Shown: positions 40,321 through 50,799, counted from the first letter of the stretch. The stretch: DNA of 64,000 nt from Sorex araneus (GCF_027595985.1 NC_073303.1:19765770-19829769), one strand, 5' to 3'. Notes: generated by a model not told the origin, from the letters alone. Program-made: numbers and translations.

Positions 40321-40481
40321 CTCTCTACAGGGCTAAGTAGGAGTGCTCTGCAGGCCGAGGGGGTGTTCCCCAGCTCACCACCAGTGGAGAGTGGTTCCTA
40401 GATATCAGCTTTATGACCCTCCATGGTTTCTGAAGGGGAGGACTGACTCTTTAGAAAAGAAAGACAGCTGAGTACTAAGGA

Positions 40482-40635
40482 ACCGAGCGATAGTACAGCA
40501 GGTAGCGCACATGCCTGGCCTCTAGGTTCGACCCCCAGCATCCCATATGGTTCCCTGAGCAGTGCACGAGTAATTCCTAAGTGCAGAGCCAAGAGTAACT
40601 CTTGAACACCACCGGTGTCCCCTGACCACCTTACC
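40482..40635 (+). mobile_element. SOR-like SINE
   Basis: Sense: ACCGAGCGATAGTACAGCAG, GGTTCGACCCCCAGCATCCC, AGTAATTCCTAAGTGCAGAG. No A-tail seen. Confidence 0.85.
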
Positions 40636-41440
40636 CAAAAGATGGTTAACTACTATACATGGAAAAACGGGTAGACTCAATACTTTCAGTAATAAAGGAT
40701 CACGTAGACAACAGTCTTTCTAAGCCCATTTCCCAGCCCATTACACCTCTGGGAAGTTCAAGACTGGGACATTTCATTAACATGATGCTAACATAGATCC
40801 AAACAAGCCTCATTAAAGTTCCACAGGGAAATTTGGCCTCATTAGCAGATAACCACAGGATGGAGCCCCACCAGGAGGGTTCTATTTAGTGGTGATTGTA
40901 ATAGGATAAGAGTCAGCAGACAATACCCCACTCAAAGAACTCCCTGGGTGCCTCGGGCTCTCTCACTTAACAAAGCATGTCTTTGTTTCTGCCTCCCTGG
41001 ACAGTTTTTTTTTTTTCACTGTTTTTTAAAGGTGTGTCTGGGTCTTGCTACAATTTCGAGTACTCAAGCGCTTGAGGTGATATAATAAATTCCTTAGTGC
41101 CAGCTATGCCTCACAGTCTCACATGGGTGTTTTCTGTTTTTTATACCAATTCCAACAAACGGTCTGAGTTGTCTGAATGAATATACCGATCACCATCATC
41201 ACAGAAGAGCAAGCTTGAAACTTCAGAAGTGCTAGCTCTAGATACAAGCGTTTCTGCTACTTCTGCACAAATAATGAAGACAGAGGTACTTGCAGAGAGT
41301 TTTCATTTCTGTTTCTTCCTACGCTCAAGTGTACAAAAGAAAAGAAAATTCCCAGGCAGCTCTATTGAGATCCATGATACTAAACCCAAACCTCTGGGGT
41401 CTCAACTTTCACAGTGAATTGATCCTGAGTTGTAGTTTTC
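40636..41440. other. Unique sequence, no gene seen
   Basis: No repeat or coding signal recognised. Confidence 0.4.
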
Positions 41441-41441
41441 T

Positions 41442-41596
41442 TTTCCCTATTTTTGGGTCACATCCAGTGGTGCTCAGGGGTTACTCTTGGCTCTGCACTC
41501 AGGAATTATTCCTGACTGGCTTAGAGAACTATACTGGGTGCCCAGGTCAGTCACATGCAAGGCAAACGCCCTACCTGCTACGCTTTGACTCCAGCT
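41442..41596 (-). mobile_element. SOR (type A) SINE
   Basis: Antisense: TTTTTGGGTCACATCCAGTG, CTCTGCACTCAGGAATTATT, GTCACATGCAAGGCAAACGC. Excellent 20-bp TSD TCCTGAGTTGTAGTTTTCTT / TCCTGAGTTACAGTTTTCTT at 41422-41441 and 41597-41616. Confidence 0.93.
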
Positions 41597-41642
41597 TCCT
41601 GAGTTACAGTTTTCTTAATGCAAAAAGAAAGTAGATAATCTG

Positions 41643-41805
41643 TTGGATCATAGAGATAGTATTGGGATTAAAGCACTTGCCTTACATTCTGCTGGGCTTA
41701 GCTTGAATCCTGGCCCCACATACAGTTCCCCAAGTAGGACTTTACTCGTAAACACAGAACCAGAAATCAGCCCTGAGCACCAAAACACAACAAAGCAGAA
41801 CAATC
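41643..41805 (+). mobile_element. Old SOR-like SINE
   Basis: Sense: CATAGAGATAGTATTGGGAT, CACTTGCCTTACATTCTGCT, CCACATACAGTTCCCCAAGT and ACACAGAACCAGAAATCAGC. Confidence 0.7.
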
Positions 41806-42934
41806 CTGCCTGGTCCCTCTCACAACTTTTAGACCTGTCTTGGCTTTGAGGTTGAGGAAGCATCTCTGAGAGCATCCCTTTGCTAGCCTTGGGGTTGTTA
41901 GCTTCATTTAGTTGAGAACCACCAAATTGGGTTCCAGAGAGCTTCCCCTTCACATGATCCCAATTGATCCTTATAGTTCCCATGCAGATGAGATTTAGTT
42001 GACATTATCGGACTTCTATGTGTCACTGCATTTTCCTTTATTGCTCTGCATATTTACCACAAGAGGATTTACTGCAAATATCACATGTCTGATAGTCTCC
42101 CATTACATTTTTCTTGTGATTCTCATTTGGGTTAAGTTGAAAGGGATGTCTCCAATCTCTTGCTTTTGGCTTTTGTTTCTAAAGTACACAAGTTCTTTCC
42201 ATGGGCTACTCTGGTTGCTTTCATCTTAGAGGTTCTAAATAGTTTACCAGTAAATGAAAGAAGGATGCTGGGCTTCCAGCTGAGCACCCTGGGCCCCAAG
42301 GCAGTTAATTACTAGCAGAGCGTCTCAGTGAACTGCATTGTCCTCGTGTTTCAAAACAGCACATTGGGTGTAAGGCCCCCCCCCCCCCCACTTATTTTTT
42401 TGAGTGGAAAGATGAAGTGCTGTGTGATCCCTGGAGCCAACCGTGCCTCTGGTATTTCTACAAAAAAGATCTCTTTTGTAACCATATTTGATCCCCCACC
42501 ACAATCCCTGCCACAAATGCAGGCAAATCCTGGCACCAGAGCACACTTTCCGCTTACAGGCAATGGAATCCATCTGCAGGAAATTCATTTTGCAACCGTT
42601 CAATTGGGAGGAAAACTGGTTCTTGAGGTCTCCTTGGTCATTTTCCCCCACCAACCCCCAAACACATGGAAAGTTTAGCTGTCACTTACTACACTACACT
42701 GCACTACATTATACGACACGACAGTACCCTCCATTCCACTCCACTCCTACACATTCTGGATGTTGCACTACACACAACACCCGAAGACCCAAGGTGCAGA
42801 GTCTGTGTGCCTTCCACTTTCTTTCTGTCTGGGTGACCAGGGTCCATAACCACACTCAGTAATACTCAGTGATTGTTCTGTGTCAGATGCTGGAATATGG
42901 GTAAATGATTTTTATTTTACTTTTGTTAAGTGTT
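41806..42934. other. Unique sequence with C-run and CACTA-rich tract
   Basis: No gene recognised. A C-run lies at about 42377-42390 and a degenerate ACTACACTAC-type simple repeat at 42687-42750. Confidence 0.45.
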
Positions 42935-43082
42935 TTTTTTTTTATTCCACACCAGGCTGTGTCCAGGGCTTACTCAGGGGTGACTCCTGATGGGCTCGGG
43001 GGACCATATAGGGTACCAGGGATCAAACCACGGTCTTTGATATATTAGACAAGTGCCTTATCCATTGTACAATCTCTCCTTT
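42935..43082 (-). mobile_element. Old SOR-like SINE
   Basis: Antisense: CACACCAGGCTGTGTCCAGG, GACTCCTGATGGGCTCGGGG, GGACCATATAGGGTACCAGG. Confidence 0.7.
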
Positions 43083-43162
43083 CCCTTTTATTTAGTTTTA
43101 AAATAAGACATAACAGACCATTTAAACTAATAACAATTTACCACTGAATATATACACATGTA

Positions 43163-43164
43163 TA

Positions 43165-43204
<40 letters not shown>

Positions 43205-43206
43205 AA
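43163..43206. repeat. (TC)n(TA)n compound microsatellite
   Basis: CTCTCTCT followed by TATATATA, pure in both halves. Confidence 0.95.
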
Positions 43207-43687
43207 GATTCTACGTTTATATACCCCCCTCCTCTGCACCATGCCTTAGGGCTTGATGTTCCAATTTACACGTTTTACATTGGGTGTTCATTAACAAATT
43301 ATTGTTGCTCTGGTGATTCTTAATAGTTTTAAACATCATAGTAGAGTTAGAAATGATTAACTCACCACCATCATAACTTTAGGGTATGCTTAATTTAACT
43401 TCATATATTCAACTTTATTGCTGAGCTTTTTATTTTTCACTTTTGTAAGCTTCCCTTTCTGTAAGAGGATCTTTTATTTCAACCTGAAGAGCTCCCTTTA
43501 ACACTTCTTGTAAAAAGGTTTAGAGGTCGTGAAATTCAGCTTTTGTTTATTTGAAAAATTCTCCTCCTTCTTCAGTTTTGTTGAACAGCTTTGCATTATA
43601 GAGGATTTTTGGTTAGCAGCATTTCCCCCCAAGCATTTGGACAATATCTTGATGCTCCTTTCCAGGCTCATGTTGAAAACAATTTTT

Positions 43688-43841
43688 AAAAATTTTTTTT
43701 TAATTTTTTAAATTTTTTGTCTATTTATTTATTTTTTTTTTAGTAGTGAATCACTGTGAGACAAAGTTACAGACTTACAGGTTTCCATGCTTACGTTTCA
43801 GTCATACAATGATCGAGTACCCATCCCTCCACCAGTGCCCA
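43688..43841 (-). mobile_element. Short 5'-truncated L1 3' end
   Basis: T-rich start, then TAGTGAATCACTGTGAGACA, GTTTCAGTCATACAATGATC and CCATCCCTCCACCAGTGCCC. TSD TTGAAAACAATTTTT at 43673-43687 and 43842-43856 (15 bp, perfect). Confidence 0.95.
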
Positions 43842-44125
43842 TTGAAAACAATTTTTGATTGTATTATGGGGGTTCTCTTGTATGCAGCAAGTTAATTTTT
43901 ACTGCTTTTACAAATCTCTCCTCAGAAAAACATTTGATAGCCATGCCTGTAAAGGGCAAGATATACAAGAAATCTAAGTTATACAAAGGACAAAACTCAA
44001 CCACAAAAATCCAATAATCCTACTGGATCCTAATGGGGAGATAAAATGAACTGACACTTCCCTGAAGAAGGCCTTAAGGATGGCTCACAGTCATGTGAAA
44101 AAGTTCATCATTTATTAACAGGGAG

Positions 44126-44265
44126 ATCTTAGGGGTTATTCCTGGCTCTGCACTAAGGAATTTATTCTGGCATTGCTCGGGGGACCGTATGGAATGCCAG
44201 GTATCGAACCAGGGTCTGCCGCCTAAAGGCAAATGTCCTTCCTGCTGTACTATTGTTCCGTCCCA
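44126..44265 (-). mobile_element. SOR (type A) SINE, 3' end missing
   Basis: Antisense: GGGGTTATTCCTGGCTCTGC, GGGGACCGTATGGAATGCCA, GTATCGAACCAGGG and TACTATTGTTCCGTCCC. Confidence 0.85.
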
Positions 44266-44606
44266 CAACTATTATATTATACCAGTGAGCACAGCATACA
44301 TCAGCATGGTGTTTTTACTTCTTGCCATCTACCCAAAAACACAAAAACATTCATCCAACAAGATGTATGCACACCTATGTTCATTGCAGGGCTAAGTATG
44401 TGAGGCAGAATATGGAAATTATTCAAATGTTTCCATGACAGGTAGGTAGGTAAAAAATTATGCCATATATACACAATAGACTGCTATACAGCTATAGGAA
44501 AACATGGAATCTTGCAATTCGTTGCAACTTAGATAGAACTGGAGAAACTTGGAGCATGTTAAGTAAGTCAGAGGGAGAAGGACAGATGCTGAATGATTTC
44601 ACTCAT

Positions 44607-44823
44607 TGGGACAGTGATACAGTGACAGTGATATAGCTGGGAGAGCCATGGAGCCTTGATTTTGAGCCCTGATCCAGCTTTCTACCAACCATCTCTTTCA
44701 TCCTCCACTCCTTCCTCTATCCCAGCACTCTACCTTCAGCAAAGAACAGTAGAAATCATTGAGAAGCTCCATTCAGGACTTGGGAGCTGTAGGAAATGAA
44801 AGCAAAAAAAAAAAATCTGTAGG
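44607..44823 (-). repeat. Inverted copy of the 48.45-48.65 kb segment
   Basis: From GGGACAGTGATACAGTGACA to ATCTGTAG this is the reverse complement of about 48446-48654. By eye it differs by only two substitutions, one 7-base difference and an expanded A-run. It includes the tail of the type-B SINE at 48628-48882 plus that SINE's 3' flank. It lies inside the 3' UTR of the L1 at 43965-45055, between TTTCACTCAT and GGAAACAAAA. Confidence 0.9.
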
Positions 44824-46047
44824 AAACAAAACAGGAAATAGGCAGCATTGAATCATGAGAAACTTTTCAACTTTGATTGTAAACCTGAGGTTATTGAGAA
44901 GTGTCGGGAAGGAGCTTGTGGGTGGGGGAGAAAGATGTGACACCAGGACATTGGTAGATGGTCTGGGATGCTGTGGTGCTGGTTAAGGTGCAGTAACCAT
45001 AAATGTTAACACTATTGCAACCTAAAATTCAATACAAAAAATAGATTTAATTAACTCTCCTGTGATTAACTTGTGATAATTAGATTATAATGTGTCTCAG
45101 TGTGAGCCCCTGATTTATCCTGTTGGAACCTTATGGGTTTTCTAGATCTGGAGGCCTATTTATTCCTCCAGTTAAGAAGTTTTCAGCCGTGATGCCATTG
45201 AATAGTCTTTGCCTTTTCCCCTATTCCTCCTGAAACCCTTGTAATGCATGCATTATTCTACTTGAAGGCATCCCATTATTCTATTAAGCTCTCCTTACTC
45301 TTTAATTATTTTTTGTTTTTTACTCCTTTGATTGACTGGATTCTTTGGCTCTGTCTTCAAGTTTGCTGATCTTTCCTTCTGCTCTATCAAGCCTGCTTTC
45401 GATTCTTTCCACTTCAGCTCTTGCATTCTTTAACTCTGTGACTTCTGTTCGACAAGTTAAAATATTTCTCATTTTTTTGCTGAAATTCTCCTGTTGTTCA
45501 TATGCTGTCCTCTTGACCTTGTTGAGTGCCTTTATTGCTATTATTTTGAACTCTATCAGGTGCATCACTTTGGTCAGATTTTTTTAATGAACTATTTCTG
45601 CAGTTTTTGCTTATTCTTTCACTTGGAACATTCCTTTGCTTCTTTTCTTACCTTCACCCTCTGTTGATTTCTCTGCATTTGATATGATTGCCAGCTCTCC
45701 TGGTCCTGACAGGGCAGTTTTGTTCAGAAGATGAGCCTGTTAGTTCAGGCCCTTGATTGTCTCTCAAACATTGTGATGATCCAAGCTGCATTCTTTGTCC
45801 TTGGTGCCTCTCAGTAGTTGGGGGTGTGCCAAGCTAGATCAGCGTTCCACAGAGGAGAATCACAGGCAGCATCTAGAGGCAGGTTGTTCGGAACAGAGGC
45901 TTTCAAATAATAGTAGCGAGGCCCTTTCCAGGGAGAAATTGAGATACAACCCTTTTATTTTTCTTATTTTCTTTCGCCTTGCTTCAGGTATAAAGTTCTG
46001 AATGGAGAGAGTCATTGGAGGGTTGCTGCCTCCATTGAGAACTGCTT

Positions 46048-46190
46048 CTTAGGGCCAAAGAGATTGTGCAAAAGTCTGAGTGCATACAGAACATGCTTCA
46101 CATGTGGAGGTCCAGTTTCAATCCCTGGTGCAACTGAGAGAAACCCATAAGGAGATCACCGGAAGTAGCCCTTCAGAAAGTCTATTTGGT
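46048..46190 (+). mobile_element. Old tRNA-SINE
   Basis: GGGCCAAAGAGATTGTGCAA, CATGTGGAGGTCCAGTTTCA and ATCCCTGGTGCAACTGAGAG resemble the SINE head; the body is degraded. Confidence 0.5.
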
Positions 46191-46367
46191 ACCAAGAAGC
46201 ATCTTAGTGTCTCATGGCCCAGACTAACCATTCTGACTGTGTTCTAAAGAGAAGTTACCTCGTGTAAAGCGAAGGTGGGTTTAAGTTAACAGCAACCTTA
46301 GCTGAGACGGATAGTTAAGTGCAGATGCAATAGACCAAAAAACCCTCACATAGAGGCAATGTTTGAA

Positions 46368-46368
<1 letters not shown>

Positions 46369-46407
<39 letters not shown>
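46369..46407. repeat. (CA)n microsatellite, about 19 units
   Basis: Pure CA dinucleotide run. Confidence 0.97.
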
Positions 46408-46902
46408 CATTCTTTTAACACATTGATTCTGGCATGTACCACTGGTGGCAGTCATTTGCGTGTGGATTAATTAGCACAAATTGTGACACTGGTGAAAATG
46501 GATTAAAGTAGCTCTCAGAAGAAAAATAGACCTCTTATTTTTTTCGCCATCTTTTCTCTCCCTGAAATATCACAGATGGGAGGTTTTTGATCTGTTCCTT
46601 AAATGTTAAAAAAAAAAATTTATTTTTACAAAGAGTACAAAATCCTGGGAGAAGGATTAAATTTGAAACTTCCCAGTCCTTCTGGTCCTGCATAAATACA
46701 TCAAGAATGGGCTGGTAGATTAAGCTCTAGGCTCTAAAGAGTGATGGAGTAGGATGCCGCCATTGCAGAAAGGCTGGATCCCAACGCTTTATTTCCGGCT
46801 TCCTCTCACACCTTTCTATCCTAGGAGGTACCGTGAGAGAATCTGAATGGTGTCTCTCTGGTACAGCTGTTGAATATGCTTCTTCCAAATCTAGCTGGTA
46901 CC
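46408..46902. other. Unique sequence, no gene seen
   Basis: No repeat or coding signal recognised. Confidence 0.4.
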
Positions 46903-46912
46903 AAAATTGCCA

Positions 46913-47093
46913 ATTTTGGTAGGTAGAGAGATTGCCTTGCATGTAGCTGTCCTGGGTTTGGTCCCTAGCATCCCAAACATTCTCTGAGCACTGTCAGAAA
47001 TGATCCCTGAGTGCAGAGCCAGGAGTAACCTCTGAGCATTGCCAGGTGTGGTCACTTTCCCTGGCCCCTCTTCTTCCCCCCCAAAAAAGGAAA
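46913..47093 (+). mobile_element. SOR-like SINE, 5'-truncated
   Basis: Sense from TTTTGGTAGGTAGAGAGATT; CATGTAGCTGTCCTGGGTTT, GTGCAGAGCCAGGAGTAACC and an A-run after a C-rich end. TSD AATTGCCAA on both sides (about 46904-46912 and 47095-47103). Confidence 0.85.
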
Positions 47094-47103
47094 GAATTGC
47101 CAA

Positions 47104-47629
47104 CGTTAGCTTGGTGGGAATATTCTTGCAACCACCCGGTATTCCCATTGACATAATTTATGTTTGTGAGGTTTATAACTGCTTGTTTTTATGAGAATTA
47201 CTTTGTTCTCCTAAGTATCTGATGTAATGTCAGTCCATGATAGTAGAAAAAGCCTGGGCCTTCTCACACTCTAGTTTTTTTTTTTTTTCCTTGTTTTTGC
47301 AATTCAATTCAATGACCTCTAGGTGGCATAAAGTTTCCAACCAGGTTTTATGATCTGCTGGAACAATCAGTTCTTAGGCTGCTTTTTAGGGTCTTAAAGA
47401 GTTAATTGACAAGGCTCAGTTGAACTTGAGTATTCCCTTGAGGGTTCACTATCACTTTTTTTGTTCCCCCTCCTTCATGAAAAGTGCAGTGTGCTGTCAA
47501 GAAGCTCTCAAAGTGAAAGCAGGCATAGAAAGGCAGACTTAAAAATGGTTATTTCAGTTTTAAGTTTCATTAGAATAATGCATTTCAAACCAAATTTGAA
47601 CATCCTCGACTTTCTATTTGTTTACAATA
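47104..47629. other. Unique sequence, no gene seen
   Basis: No repeat or coding signal recognised. A T-run lies at about 47277-47288. Confidence 0.4.
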
Positions 47630-47645
47630 AGAAATACATCATTTC

Positions 47646-47812
47646 GCGGCTGGAGCAATAGCACAGTGGGTAGGGCATTTGCCTTGCATGCGGCCGACCC
47701 AGGTTTGGTTCCCAGCATCCAATATGATCCCCCGAGCACCGCCAGGAGTAATTCCTGAGTAATTACCCCGTGCCCCGTGCATCTCCAGGTGTGACCCAAA
47801 AAGAAAAAAAAA
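47646..47812 (+). mobile_element. SOR (type A) SINE, full length
   Basis: Sense: CGGCTGGAGCAATAGCACAG through ACCCAAAAAGAAAAAAAAA, with a local GAGTAATT duplication in the body. 16-bp TSD AGAAATACATCATTTC, perfect, at 47630-47645 and 47813-47828. Confidence 0.96.
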
Positions 47813-47959
47813 AGAAATACATCATTTCTTGTTCTTTTTGGTTTGCCTATGCTTATTGTTGTGGCCACACTGCCCCCACCCCCACTCCCACCCACCCGTG
47901 GTGGGAGACAGAATCTTCATTTTGTTTTCTGGGTTTTTTGTGTGTCTGTTTGTTTTGGT

Positions 47960-48118
47960 TTTGTTTTGGAGCCATACCCCATGGTGTTCAGGGCTTATTC
48001 TTGACCCTTTGCTCAGGGATCACTGTGTTTGGGAGACCATATGGGGTGCCGGGGATTGAATCTCCGTTAACCATGTGCAAGGCAAATTCCTTACCTGCTT
48101 TGCTATCTCTCCAGCCCC
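47960..48118 (-). mobile_element. SOR-like SINE
   Basis: Antisense: GGAGCCATACCCCATGGTGT, CAGGGATCACTGTGTTTGGG, CATGTGCAAGGCAAATTCCT and GCTATCTCTCCAGCCCC. Confidence 0.87.
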
Positions 48119-48445
48119 TTTATTTTTTGTTTTAATGGAAATATCGGCCACCAATAGGTTGCCAAGTCCTATAAACATGGCCATCAGTTTGATGAGTAAA
48201 GGAAACAAACTAGGTTAGAATTCTTGTTTAAAAAATTAAAACAAAACTAAGAGTGACAACCTGTTTAGAAAGCACCTCTTAGGCTCAAAAAATATGCTTT
48301 AACAAAAATCAGGTGAATCGAATAGTTCAGCAAGACACGTGTGCTGGTTTGTTCTTAAACTTTCAGAAAGGAGGGGTGGTTATAAGCCTTGTCTTTCTGG
48401 AGATCAACCTGTCCCAATATACTTGCCACAGTTACATTGTGGAAA
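48119..48445. other. Unique sequence, no gene seen
   Basis: No repeat or coding signal recognised. Confidence 0.4.
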
Positions 48446-48654
48446 TCTACAGATTCTTTTTGCTTTCATTTCCTACAGCTCCCAAGTCCTGAATGGTGCT
48501 TCTCAATGATTTCTACTGTTCTTTGCTGAAGGTAGGGTGCTGGGATAGAGGAAGGAGTGGAGGATGAAAGAGATGGTTGGTAGAAAGCTGGATCAGGGCT
48601 CAAAATCCATGGCTCTCCCAGCTATATCACTGTCACTGTATCACTGTCATCCCG
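48446..48654 (+). repeat. Probable source of the inverted copy at 44.6 kb
   Basis: Matches the reverse complement of 44607-44823. It spans the 3' flank and tail of the type-B SINE at 48628-48882. Because that SINE is complete here and only its tail is present at 44.6 kb, this locus is the likely donor. Confidence 0.88.
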
Positions 48655-48882
48655 TTGCGCATCGATTTGCTCGAGCGGGCACCAGTAATGTCTTCACTGT
48701 GAGACTTGTTGTTACTGTTTTTGGCATATCTGATATGCCATGGGTAGCTTGCCAGGTTCTGCCGTGTGGGCGAGATACTTTCGGTAGCTTGCTGGGTTCT
48801 CTGAGAGGGACAGAGGAATCGAACCCGGGTCAGTCGTGTGCAAGGCAAATGCCCTACCTGCTATGCTATCATTCCAGCCCAA
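48628..48882 (-). mobile_element. Type-B SINE, full length
   Basis: Antisense: tail TATCACTGTCACTGTATCAC, CATCGATTTGCTCGAGCGGG, full body, head TGCTATCATTCCAGCCC. TSD CCAGCTATAT at 48618-48627 and 48883-48892. Confidence 0.95.
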
Positions 48883-48886
48883 CCAG

Positions 48887-48906
48887 CTATATATATATAT
48901 ATATAT
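48887..48906. repeat. (AT)n microsatellite
   Basis: Short TATATA run followed by a T-run, in the spacer between two inverted type-B SINEs. Confidence 0.92.
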
Positions 48907-48932
48907 TTTTTTTTTTCTTTTGACTTAAGTAG

Positions 48933-49186
48933 GGGCTGGAGCAATAGCACAGCGGTAGGGCGGCGTTCGCCTTGCACACGGCCGACCCGGGTTCGATTCC
49001 TCCACCCCTCTTGGAGAGCCCAACAAGCTACCGAGAATATCTCACCCGCACGGCAGAGCCTGGCAAGCTACCCATGGCGTATTTAACATGCCAAAAACAG
49101 TAACAAACAAGTCTCACGATGGAGATGTTACTGGCACCCGCTCTAGCAAATAGATGAGCAATGGGATGACAGTGACAGTGACAGTG
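48933..49186 (+). mobile_element. Type-B SINE, full length
   Basis: Sense: GGGGCTGGAGCAATAGCACA, CACACGGCCGACCCGGGTTC, type-B body, AGATGAGCAATGGGATGACA and the tail GTGACAGTGACAGTGA. TSD ACTTAAGTAG / ATTTAAGTAG. Head to head with the copy at 48628, 50 bp apart. Confidence 0.95.
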
Positions 49187-49196
49187 ATTTAAGTAG

Positions 49197-49554
49197 ACCA
49201 CAGCAATACAAATTCATCTCAGCCAATTTTGTTTTTTAAAAACCCAACAGCAGCAACAGCTGTAACACAGTTAATTAGATGCATGGCGGCTCTAATCATT
49301 CCCACAACGGCTATGTGGAAGAAGACATCCTTCAGATGCTCAATGAACACCTACGGGCTGGAAGGCGTGCAGCGGGAACATTCTGGCCAGCTTACTGTTC
49401 CCTGCTTAGAGAGATAACTGTTCTCTCAAATGTGCTCTCTGCCTCCATACGCGCTTCTGCCTCCATCATTTCAGTTCTCGAAATAAATCTATCACTATTT
49501 GGAGGACCCTGGGCATAATGCATGACTCTCCTAGTATATAAACATGGTACATAT
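49197..49554. other. Unique sequence, no gene seen
   Basis: No repeat or coding signal recognised. Confidence 0.4.
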
Positions 49555-49649
49555 AGTTTTGTAGGGTTGGTTGGGGAGGGCTCCCAGTGGTGCTCAGGGA
49601 CCCAGGAACCACTCTTGGTGACACTTGACCAGAGATATAGGCCTGATGT
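49555..49649 (-). mobile_element. SOR-like SINE fragment
   Basis: Antisense body only: CTCCCAGTGGTGCTCAGGGA, CCACTCTTGGTGACACTTG. Confidence 0.6.
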
Positions 49650-49689
49650 TTAATTAATTAATTAATCAATTAATTAATTAATTAATTAT
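49650..49689. repeat. (TTAA)n microsatellite
   Basis: TAATTAAT repeats of about ten units with one TCAA variant, adjoining the T-rich end of an antisense L1. Confidence 0.93.
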
Positions 49690-50060
49690 GGAATCACTGT
49701 GACTTACAGAGTTACAGTTATTTATTATTTTCAAGTATACGATGCTCCGATTCCATTTCCTTTACCAGTGTCCACTTCCGTCCATCGGTGCCTTCAGTTT
49801 TCCCCCTGTTCCATGAACCCACCCCAGCCTGCTTTTCTGAGAGGCACTTTCCCCCTCCACTAGGGCTCCCTTCCCTCACTTATGCTTGTACCCCGACCCC
49901 CCCCCCTTGGCAGGCTTCCAACTGGAGACCAGTTCTCCTGCTCTTCCTTTCTATCGCCTCTGGGACTTTTTATTTCCTTATGGAATTTCTTTCTCTCCCA
50001 CCTATGTGAGAGAGGCCAGATGATTCTGAATCATACCACATATGATCCTGGGCCCAAATG
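49690..50060 (-). mobile_element. L1 3' UTR (antisense)
   Basis: GGAATCACTGTGACTTACAG, TTTCCTTTACCAGTGTCCAC, CCCACCCCAGCCTGCTTTTC and TCTGGGACTTTTTATTTCC follow the L1 3' UTR order in reverse; diverged. Confidence 0.6.
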
Positions 50061-50064
50061 TGCT

Positions 50065-50185
50065 GCTGGGGGTGTCCGGTCACACCTAGTGGTGCTCAGA
50101 GGCCTATGGAGAGGTGGGTCTTGACTTTGGGCCTTGCCCGTCCCATGCATGTGTGCCAGCTCTTTGAGTTATTTCCCCGGCTCCC
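50065..50185 (-). mobile_element. SOR-like SINE fragment
   Basis: Antisense: GGTCACACCTAGTGGTGCTC, CATGCATGTGTGCCAGCTCT and GTTATTTCCCCGGCTCCC. Confidence 0.65.
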
Positions 50186-50240
50186 GGATAGAGTTTATTT
50201 TCCCATCTAGCCTTAAGTCTTGCATGCTTTGTGTGTTCTA

Positions 50241-50317
50241 TTTATTATTGAGTATTAATGAGTGTGTCTCTGAGTGTGCATCACTCAGAGACACACTCAC
50301 AAAAACTCAATAATAAA
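50241..50317. repeat. Near-perfect inverted repeat, 36-bp arms with 5-base loop
   Basis: Arms 50241-50276 and 50282-50317 match at 33 of 36 positions; the loop is TGCAT. It is not made of SINE or L1 sequence. Hairpin-forming in DNA or RNA. Confidence 0.95.
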
Positions 50318-50589
50318 TTGCCTTTTCCTTGCAGGGGAGGCTCTTAGACCCCTAACTAATAGGATGAGCTAAATTACAAGCTCTTACCAAGGAAAGGAAA
50401 GGGTGGATTTAATAATTTTTGAGTGTCTGCTAGTTATGCTTTTCTTTATTTTTTTGTGGGGGGAGGGGTGACTCACCACCCTCCCTGAACAAAAATTCAG
50501 GTTATTCCAGGCCAGCAGGATCAACCAGTACCACTTCAGATCAATGACAGGGCCCGAGGATGCTATGCCTCTTGGGCTTTGCACCCTAG

Positions 50590-50707
50590 TGATGTTGGGG
50601 GACTCTAGAGTCACACTCAGCCAAGTTTGGGGAACCATGAGGAATTGAACTAGGGTCAGCTCAGTGCAGGACATGCACGTCAGTCCCTGTAGTATCTCTT
50701 GGACCTC
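50590..50707 (-). mobile_element. Old SINE fragment
   Basis: Antisense: GAGTCACACTCAGCCAAGTT, GGGGAACCATGAGGAATTGA and CTGTAGTATCTCTTGGACC. Confidence 0.6.
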
Positions 50708-50799
50708 AGTTAAGTTTCTCACATCTTGTTGAATTATCTTACAACAAAGCAGTGCATAGAGAGTGTTGGGCTTTGAAACGGGCAGACTCAGTTTGGACT

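Larger units (their letters stand above)
43965..45055 (+). mobile_element. L1 (sense) inserted in the ORF1 relic
   Basis: ORF2 C-terminal third (AAGATATACAAGAAATCTAA, CACTTCCCTGAAGAAGGCCT, CCTATGTTCATTGCAGGGCT, GATGCTGAATGATTTCACTC) and 3' UTR (GGACATTGGTAGATGGTCTG) to an A-rich end. Short TSD CTCTCCT fits the flanks. It hosts a SOR SINE (44126-44265) and a foreign segment (44607-44823). Confidence 0.8.
43290..46010 (-). mobile_element. Ancient L1 ORF1 region (antisense), split
   Basis: 43290-43964 and 45056-45600 are antisense L1 ORF1. ATTATGGGGGTTCTCTTGTA, GATTATAATGTGTCTCAGTG and AAGTTTTCAGCCGTGATGCC are the usual landmarks. The minus translation near 45345-45420 keeps the ORF1p coiled-coil signature SRLDRAEGKISKLEDR. 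45600-46010 is probably its 5' end (weaker). The element is interrupted by a younger L1 at 43965-45055 and an L1 tail at 43688-43841. Non-functional. Confidence 0.72.

Noticed and set aside
42325..42862. Overlapping open frames on both strands
   Set aside because: No domain and no conservation evidence; they overlap a C-run and a CACTA-like simple repeat.
44800..44823. Twelve-A run as clear proof of a retrotransposed copy
   Set aside because: The donor also has AAAAAGAA followed by ATCTGTAG at the same place, so the run may be slippage and homology may continue past it. Kept only as one of two explanations.
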